Source of the DNA: Candidatus Hydrogenedentota bacterium
Lineage (GTDB): Bacteria > Hydrogenedentota > Hydrogenedentia > Hydrogenedentales > CAITNO01
Length of the DNA stretch: 9,193 nucleotides
Assembly: GCA_903822375.1 (NCBI GenBank)
Contig: CAIJOU010000664.1
Coordinates: 1 to 9,193 of the forward strand
Reading direction: 5' to 3'
Program-made: the position numbers and the translations under genes
The notes under the pieces: model-generated
The model's input: only the letters and a program-made list of their open reading frames with translations
What the model was told of the DNA's origin: nothing
The model's database searches: none
Shown: piece after piece, positions 7,201 to 9,193 of the stretch
How the letters are laid out: every line of letters starts with the position of its first letter
How positions within the stretch are numbered: the first letter of the stretch is position 1

Positions 7201-7963
7201 TCCGTTTCGCGATGTCCGGCAATGCCACATAGCCGACCCCGGCCACGATGGTCAGCACCACGGCGGCAATCAGCGACTTGGCGGCGAGCCCCATGGACGC
7301 CCCGGCCGCCGCACCTGCGGCGGTGAAGCCGGACACGGCAATTTTGCCCAGCGACGCGACCAGCGCGGCCGGCACGGCGGGCGCGGCCACGGCGTGCTCC
7401 TCAAGCAGCAGCGTGAGCGCGGCAACGCTGCCCACGGTCACGCCTTTTCTTATGAGCGCACTGCGCACCTCCTCCACGCCGTGATGCACGCGCTTGGTAA
7501 TCGCCGGACGGGACAGTCCCGCGGCATCGGCCAACTCGGCGTGGGTTCTTCCCTCAAAGAAATGGCCGACCACCGCCTGGCGGAGTTCCTCCGGAAGCGC
7601 GGCCACGGCCTCATCCACCATGCCGGAGATGTCGTCCCAGCCGACGGCGGACGTTTCGGAGGGGGTTTCACGGACCAGCGCCGATTCGTGGCGCTGACGG
7701 GTCTGGGTTTTGCGGTGGCGGTCGATGGCGCGGTGCACCGCGGTGCGGTGCAGCCATGCGCCCAGCGGCGAATCGGGCACGCGCCGCAGTTGCGACAGCG
7801 CCAGAAAGGCGTCCAGCGCCGCCTCCTGCGCATCGGCATCGTTGCGCAGCACGCGCAGCGACGTGGCGTAGACCAGGCCCGAGTAGCGGGCAACGATGCC
7901 GTGAAAGGCCTCTTCGTTTTTCCCGTTGATCCACTGTGCCAGCAGGGCATGTTCGTTCGTCAT
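4235..7963 (-). CDS. ECF sigma factor fused through a membrane helix to a multi-module carboxypeptidase-regulatory-like tail (copy B)
   Basis: The protein has 1242 residues and is a full-length paralogue of the next gene downstream on the same strand. The sigma region 2 (15-85) and region 4 (117-170, helix-turn-helix near 139-162) differ from copy A at only about 10 of the first 90 residues. The Ala-rich linker (175-225) and the hydrophobic segment (about 226-249) are also closely matched. From about residue 280 onward the copies diverge to roughly half identity by eye, but they keep the same order of beta modules (starts near 315, 409, 500, 603, 698, 779, 881, 958 and 1050). Seven cysteines are kept in step, as is a strongly conserved stretch near the C-terminus, VTAPANVxCRIGQTGN. 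The start is supported by GGGGAG eight bases upstream. The stop is a TAG that coincides with the edge of a hairpin repeat. The gene is transcribed away from the glycosylase gene and toward copy A, with 258 bp between the two. That gap contains its own leader for copy A, so the two are probably separate transcription units. The sigma fold is secure; membrane anchoring and signal sensing are inferred. Confidence 0.9.
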   Translation of the reverse strand: MTNEHALLAQWINGKNEEAFHGIVARYSGLVYATSLRVLRNDADAQEAALDAFLALSQLRRVPDSPLGAWLHRTAVHRAIDRHRKTQTRQRHESALVRETPSETSAVGWDDISGMVDEAVAALPEELRQAVVGHFFEGRTHAELADAAGLSRPAITKRVHHGVEEVRSALIRKGVTVGSVAALTLLLEEHAVAAPAVPAALVASLGKIAVSGFTAAGAAAGASMGLAAKSLIAAVVLTIVAGVGYVALPDIAKRNLAMVRAVPMAYLQSKMNKAFPPSKTLAREVPAPAAFAAAAASPGAAEGEVPPVEEGKATVIGSLRGFFGGVVGASNVLMERITWRPGEMPPAKTDRRQAVTDNNGNFTFEHVPLGEWSVIAWGPGGTGGSSVTILPDTTEANRPIKVYPCGACAGVVLDESGNPLPGAVLYPAGHELAPNDEFDHLSGAAGRAQADDQGRFQFPAMIQGGMKYFVVAPGRDPQYSDYVSTSDGGMRVQLRAPGRLRGRVMAEGGVDGLEGVTLQFCAGHEGRTNVKNGVPVYVSGGRVEQTATTDQNGSFEVAALPEATYWLKLPEKSAWLLSQPVNAEVKSGKESSVTVRLEKGCALFGQVVDAETGEPLGGKISIYLERGDAHAQTDANGFYRLEPVPRGAQTLHVSGPSAIGGKDYQTYSDAKSRNSAWPVEIGQGENRMDLGVLRTRIHGLVTNVSGVPVSGAEVRRSYGDALATTDANGRFDIRCVVSPGMDTSLEAERDGWRALKRVNLVPDGDNEVHLELAYRGRGGLSGVAVLSDGGPVVGLDLSAMAVLSVEETPDHVQLPNSFYVNTTVGPGGAFTLAGMVEGTYTLSLYSQADRTSYGATETVTLRPNEQRANVRLVFAVPERHTLAGTVFNETGQPVPQCVVMFGNQGNATISGSDGRFSLALKTAEQNLSLTLQATGYSPLAATGEIDKTGLVFTLKKMRHLSGRVVSAAGAPVTGCKIVVSPYGANYGALGPNGFSQTVSNPSGAFDFPAAFAPPATITVTAEGYGPCEENIEGEEYEQPTVLVMYPAATITGVVVDARDTPMQGYQVECGRESLVTDPAGRFSFEKCGAGREYTVTVRPPQGGRAEWSDLVTAPANVQCRIGQTGNIALYVKLDGVPVTDPVLSQHCSANASFQAEDGGTAQAEFVPRTQFLYGEGLPAGSVRVSVRLDTLEAFGPPVCERLTEAQVEPDGQIAVEVNFETPVTTPALPTATDNAPTTPGTP

Positions 7964-8046
7964 GGTGTCATCTCCCCGAATTTCATTTGGGCGAGTCTCT
8001 GAGCTTCACCCTAAATACGGATGACAGGACGAGTTGGTAACCGGGA
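7964..8046 (-). promoter_or_regulatory. Conserved leader and putative promoter of copy B
   Basis: This is the counterpart of the copy A leader, at the same distance from the start codon. It has the same GGGGAGATGACACC next to the ATG and the same box (8007-8026), here with T in place of A in the TATTTA part. A 7-bp inverted repeat joins 7966-7972 to 8020-8026. Similarity to the copy A leader stops at about 8046, where unrelated sequence begins. The abrupt end of similarity marks the likely edge of the duplicated unit or of the functional promoter. Confidence 0.55.
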
Positions 8047-8147
8047 CAACTCTTGCGAGAACGGGCTTCACCGGGCAAGCGTGCCAAGGCGGTATGCACT
8101 TCTCCAGATTTGCATGTAGCATAACCGATAGTCTGCGAACTGCTTAG

Positions 8148-8268
8148 GTCCCCCTTTGAAGGGGGCAGTCCCGTCGCAGACGGGGCGGGGGATGTTTGGG
8201 TGCCGGGTCCGACCAAAGGCAAACATCCCCCGACCGCCTTTCGGCGGTCACCCCCTTCAAAGGGGGAC
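8148..8268. repeat. Bilateral palindrome of ~120 bp, MITE-like or REP-like
   Basis: The outer arms are identical for 18 bp: GTCCCCCTTTGAAGGGGG at 8148-8165 and its complement at 8251-8268. The inner arms match for 12 bp: GGGGGATGTTTG at 8187-8198 and its complement at 8220-8231. Between outer and inner parts, each side carries a hairpin of different sequence: CCCGTC with loop GCA (8170-8184) on the left, and GACCGCC with loop TTTC (8232-8249) on the right. The whole could fold as a cruciform with side stems. No coding capacity, and no target-site duplication was recognised. It resembles the CCCCCTTTGAAGGGGG repeats seen in many bacterial genomes. Confidence 0.75.
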
Positions 8269-8377
8269 TTGTGATATCGTGCTTTTCGTCTCATGCAGCA
8301 TTTCGGTGCGTGCCCGTTTCTCCAAAGTCACTACAGCCGGCCAACCAGCTCACGCTCTGTCTGACACATGGGTTCCG

Positions 8378-8400
8378 GGCACGGGCATCCCGCCCCATGC
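8378..8400. repeat. Degenerate TCC-type hairpin upstream of the glycosylase gene
   Basis: The left half GGCACGGGCATCC matches the first hairpin of the pair at 4084-4139, while the right half CGCCCCATGC resembles the second hairpin of that pair with one extra C. The arms therefore pair imperfectly. It looks like a decayed or recombined member of the same family. Confidence 0.4.
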
Positions 8401-8414
8401 TATCATCTTGGCTT

Positions 8415-8426
8415 GGAGTGTATCCC
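8415..8426 (+). promoter_or_regulatory. Ribosome binding site of the glycosylase gene
   Basis: GGAG at 8415-8418 lies eight bases before the ATG at 8427 and decides this start over the internal Met75. TATCAT at 8401-8406 could be a -10 element, but no matching -35 was seen at the usual spacing. Confidence 0.5.
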
Positions 8427-9193
8427 ATGAGCGAACGTGACTTGTATCGTGAAGTTGTTGACGAAGTGCGCGAGGTGGTCTGCCGCGAGGCCAAGGGCAA
8501 ACCGCCCAAGGTGTCATTGTCGAAAGAGGTGGCCGCGCGCCTGGAACAGATAGGCGGCACCAAGGACCTGTTTGACGCCCCTTCCGCGCCCGCACCCGCC
8601 GCGCCGCCCGCGGCGGTGAAGGAGACTGCCCAGACCTATCGGGAGAAGATGTTCGCCGCTCCGGTCATACCGGTGGCCGCGGAAGTGGCGCCGGGCGACC
8701 CGTCGGACAGCCTGGACCGCATCGCCGACGAGGTGCGCGGATGCCACAAATGTCCGTTGGGTGCGCTGCGAACCAATGCGGTGCCGGGTGAGGGCAACCC
8801 CCAGGCGCGGTTGGTGTTCGTGGGCGAGGCGCCGGGGGCCGACGAGGACCGGCTGGGCCGTCCCTTCGTGGGCCGCGCCGGCGGACTCCTGACCGACATC
8901 ATCGAGAAGGGCATGAAGCAGACGCGGGCTGACGTGTTCATCTGCAACGTGCTCAAATGCCGTCCGCCGGAAAACCGCACGCCCAACCCCGAAGAGGTGT
9001 CCTGCTGCGAGCCCTACCTGATCCGGCAGTTGGCGCTCATCAAGCCGACGGTCATTTGCGCGCTGGGCGGCACCGCTGCGCAAACGCTGCTTAAGACGGG
9101 CGCGCTGGTCGGACAGCTTCGGGGCAAGTGGCACAACTATCACAACATCCCGCTGCGCGTCACCTACCATCCGGCCTACCTGCTGCGCAGTCC
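8427..9193 (+). CDS. Family 4 uracil-DNA glycosylase, [4Fe-4S] type (3' end beyond window)
   Basis: This enzyme excises uracil from DNA to start base-excision repair after cytosine deamination. The first 255 codons are present and the frame is open at the window edge. The core is unmistakable: CHKCPL (Cys106, Cys109), VPGEG (119-123), VGEAPGADEDRLGRPFVGRAG (132-152, in two conserved blocks), NVLKCRPPENR (174-184, Cys178), a further Cys194 in the CCEPYL context, LGGTAAQTLL, and TYHPAYLLR (246-254). Cys106, 109, 178 and 194 have the family 4 spacing for the iron-sulfur cluster. Glu134 of GEAPG, Asn174 and His248 match the active-site motifs. About 100 residues precede the core: a charged helical stretch (1-45), then a Pro/Ala-rich, probably disordered part (51-90). 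Most family 4 enzymes have a shorter lead. The first ATG is chosen because GGAG lies eight bases upstream. It diverges from the sigma gene, and nothing in the sequence links the two. Confidence 0.96.
   Translation, partial: MSERDLYREVVDEVREVVCREAKGKPPKVSLSKEVAARLEQIGGTKDLFDAPSAPAPAAPPAAVKETAQTYREKMFAAPVIPVAAEVAPGDPSDSLDRIADEVRGCHKCPLGALRTNAVPGEGNPQARLVFVGEAPGADEDRLGRPFVGRAGGLLTDIIEKGMKQTRADVFICNVLKCRPPENRTPNPEEVSCCEPYLIRQLALIKPTVICALGGTAAQTLLKTGALVGQLRGKWHNYHNIPLRVTYHPAYLLRS

Larger units (their letters stand above)
8047..8426. other. Divergent intergenic region between copy B and the glycosylase gene
   Basis: This 380-bp gap holds the bilateral palindrome and the degenerate TCC hairpin listed separately. 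The stretches 8047-8147 and 8269-8377 show no gene or recognisable signal. The only open frame across it (minus strand, 7983-8294) runs through the palindrome and has no family resemblance or ribosome binding site, so it is treated as spurious. Confidence 0.6.

Noticed and set aside
7983..8294. Minus-strand frame of 103 codons upstream of copy B
   Set aside because: It reads through the bilateral palindrome and the copy B leader. Its composition follows the repeat, and there is no family match I recognise.
8514..9170. Minus-strand frame of 218 codons at the right edge
   Set aside because: It is the antisense of the glycosylase gene, whose catalytic and cluster motifs are unmistakable on the plus strand.

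Overview
The window looks like a GC-rich bacterial chromosome fragment. Three things suggest the PVC superphylum, Hydrogenedentota or a similar lineage: ECF sigma factors fused to very long C-terminal beta-domain tails; intergenic hairpin repeats whose spurious translations read like the 'GILPV / MGGTPMPR' peptides I associate with those genomes; and a family 4 uracil-DNA glycosylase. The exact phylum cannot be fixed from this window.

Layout. Two very large paralogous genes lie in tandem on the minus strand. The upstream copy (gene B) spans 4235-7963 and the downstream copy (gene A) spans 239-3976. Each encodes about 1240 residues. In order these are an ECF sigma factor (sigma-2 and sigma-4 regions, residues 1-170), an Ala-rich linker, one predicted membrane helix near residue 240, and about nine transthyretin/carboxypeptidase-regulatory-like beta modules running to the C-terminus. 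Each gene has its own 83-bp leader, alignable without gaps between the copies and carrying a shared promoter-like box. On the plus strand, diverging from gene B, starts a family 4 [4Fe-4S] uracil-DNA glycosylase (8427 onward), cut off by the right edge of the window.

The gaps are rich in secondary structure. Downstream of each sigma gene are short hairpins with an invariant TCC triloop and different but still complementary arms, arranged as head-to-head pairs (131-172, 4088-4135, 4165-4232). A separate ~120-bp bilateral palindrome (8148-8268) sits between gene B and the glycosylase gene.

How it may work (inference). The sigma domain, the leader and the membrane linker are nearly identical between the copies, while the large C-terminal part has diverged widely. 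This fits two membrane-tethered sigma factors that share a promoter specificity but sense different things, perhaps released by proteolysis and perhaps controlling their own promoters. No anti-sigma gene is present in the window. The glycosylase is probably unrelated housekeeping DNA repair.
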